Assembly (NCBI GenBank): GCA_003552985.1
Contig: PUPD01000191.1
Span: forward strand, 1 to 47,667
Source: Spirochaetaceae bacterium
GTDB lineage: Bacteria; Spirochaetota; Spirochaetia; DSM-27196; SLAA01
DNA: 47,667 nt
Direction: 5' to 3'
Shown: piece by piece, positions 46,863-47,667 of the stretch
Layout of the letters: every line of letters starts with the position of its first letter
Numbering within the stretch: the first letter of the stretch is position 1
Translations under genes and position numbers: made by a program
Notes under the pieces: generated by a model
What the model saw: only the letters and a program-made list of their open reading frames with translations
Databases searched by the model: none
What the model was told of the DNA's origin: nothing

Positions 46863-47667
46863 ATGGTTCAAAAGGTCATCGATCTCGTCTTCGGATCGAA
46901 ACAAGAACAGGATCTCAAGGCTTTGCTCCCGATCCTGCACGAAATCAACGCTCGAGAGCAATGGGCGGTGTCGCTGTCCACCGAAGCCTTCCCGCAGGAA
47001 ACCGAGAAGCTCAAAGCGCGGCATGCCGCGGGGGAGGCGCTCGACGACCTTCTGCCGGAAGCTTACGCTTTGGTGCGCGAAGCGGCGCGAAGAATACTCG
47101 GCGAGCGACTCTACGACGTCCAGGTCCTCGGCGGCATCGTGCTGCACCAGGGCAAGATAATGGAGATGAAGACCGGCGAAGGGAAGACCGTCTCGTCGGT
47201 AACTGCGGCGTATCTGAATGCGCTCGCGGGCAGGGGCGTACACATCGTCACGGTCAACGAATACCTCGCGCAGCGCGACGCGGAATGGATGGGCCCGGTC
47301 TACAACTGTTTGGGCCTGTCGGTCGGCGCGGTTGTGTCACAGATGTCGAACGAGGCGCGCAAGGCCGCCTACGAAAAGGACATCACCTACGGTACCAACA
47401 GCGAGTTCGGCTTCGATTATCTGCGCGACAACATGGCATTCGACCTCAGCCGCAAAGTGCAACGCGAGCATCATTTCGCAATCGTAGACGAAATCGACTC
47501 CATCCTGATCGACGAGGCACGCACGCCGCTGATTATCTCGGGCGCTGCCGAGGATGACACCCGGAAGTACGTGGAGGTCGATCGCCTTGCTCGCGAATTG
47601 GTCGAATGTGAGAAGGACCCCGAGACTGAGGATTACCCCGATGAACCGATAGGTGATTTCAAGCTCG
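46863..47667 (+). CDS. secA: Protein translocase ATPase SecA, 3' end outside window
   Basis: The first 268 residues of SecA. Nucleotide-binding domain 1 has Walker [12 protein letters not shown] (near residue 100-110), [31 protein letters not shown] and the DEAD-type [20 protein letters not shown]. Drives preproteins through SecYEG, including the FlaA signal-peptide proteins. The only family-consistent start is ATG 46863, which has no Shine-Dalgarno. Confidence 0.97.
   Translation, partial: MVQKVIDLVFGSKQEQDLKALLPILHEINAREQWAVSLSTEAFPQETEKLKARHAAGEALDDLLPEAYALVREAARRILGERLYDVQVLGGIVLHQGKIMEMKTGEGKTVSSVTAAYLNALAGRGVHIVTVNEYLAQRDAEWMGPVYNCLGLSVGAVVSQMSNEARKAAYEKDITYGTNSEFGFDYLRDNMAFDLSRKVQREHHFAIVDEIDSILIDEARTPLIISGAAEDDTRKYVEVDRLARELVECEKDPETEDYPDEPIGDFKL

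Overview
The window is a gene-dense, GC-rich stretch of a spirochaete chromosome, probably a free-living member of the Spirochaetaceae. The evidence is a set of spirochaete-type periplasmic flagellum genes: two FlaA sheath proteins with Sec signal peptides, two FlaB core flagellins, FlaG, FliD, FlgN-FlgK-FlgL and FliW-CsrA. There is also a PlzA-like PilZ protein, and the flaB-flaG-fliD to tsaE-tsaB order resembles the one I recall from treponemes. I see no rRNA, tRNA, CRISPR array, insertion sequence or prophage, and no clear sign of recent transfer.

Layout. 1-7.2 kb: a truncated long-chain acyl-CoA ligase, a DtxR-type regulator with a C-terminal cysteine cluster, a Na/Pi-cotransporter family protein, clpS, and a metal ABC transporter operon (ATPase, permease, TroR-like repressor) with a 14-bp palindromic operator at its promoter. 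7.3-9 kb: a class II-like sirtuin coupled to a TatD nuclease. 9-12.7 kb: flaA1-flaA2 and a cyclic-nucleotide-binding histidine kinase in one operon, then a membrane protein. 12.8-15.2 kb: metX-metW and a ferritin-like protein. 15.3-19.6 kb: infC-rpmI-rplT, a coiled-coil protein, zapA, a PlzA-like PilZ protein and a TPR protein. 19.7-28 kb: flaB1, flaB2, flaG, fliD, a helical protein in the usual fliS slot, a membrane PilZ protein, a small conserved-looking ORF, tsaE and tsaB. 28-32.6 kb (minus strand): flgN-flgK-flgL-fliW-csrA. 32.9-42.3 kb: a GH3 hexosaminidase, a GNAT protein, glgA, a mrfA-mrfB-like helicase/exonuclease pair, and glgC. 42.3-47.7 kb: a NUDIX hydrolase, small membrane proteins, an NAD(P)H-hydrate repair enzyme, a lipoprotein and the start of secA.

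Regulation is the most striking part. Both flagellin genes have sigma-28 promoters (TAAA-N15-GCCGATAA upstream of flaB1). Both have long structured leaders ending in a hairpin whose six-base loop carries a CsrA-type ANGGA motif, followed by a second ANGGA in the Shine-Dalgarno sequence. This two-site layout is the one known for Bacillus hag and reported for Borrelia flaB, and the csrA and fliW genes lie about 7 kb away in the same window. The flaA operon instead has a perfect consensus sigma-70 promoter.

A second pattern runs across the window. Many genes (the DtxR-type regulator, the sirtuin, metX, secA, the lipoprotein, an 87-residue ORF, nagZ, probably clpS) have a sigma-70 promoter whose -10 box ends only 6-12 bases before the start codon, with no Shine-Dalgarno sequence. 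This predicts leaderless or nearly leaderless mRNAs. FliD appears to begin with a Sec signal peptide, which is unexpected for a protein normally exported by the flagellar type III system.
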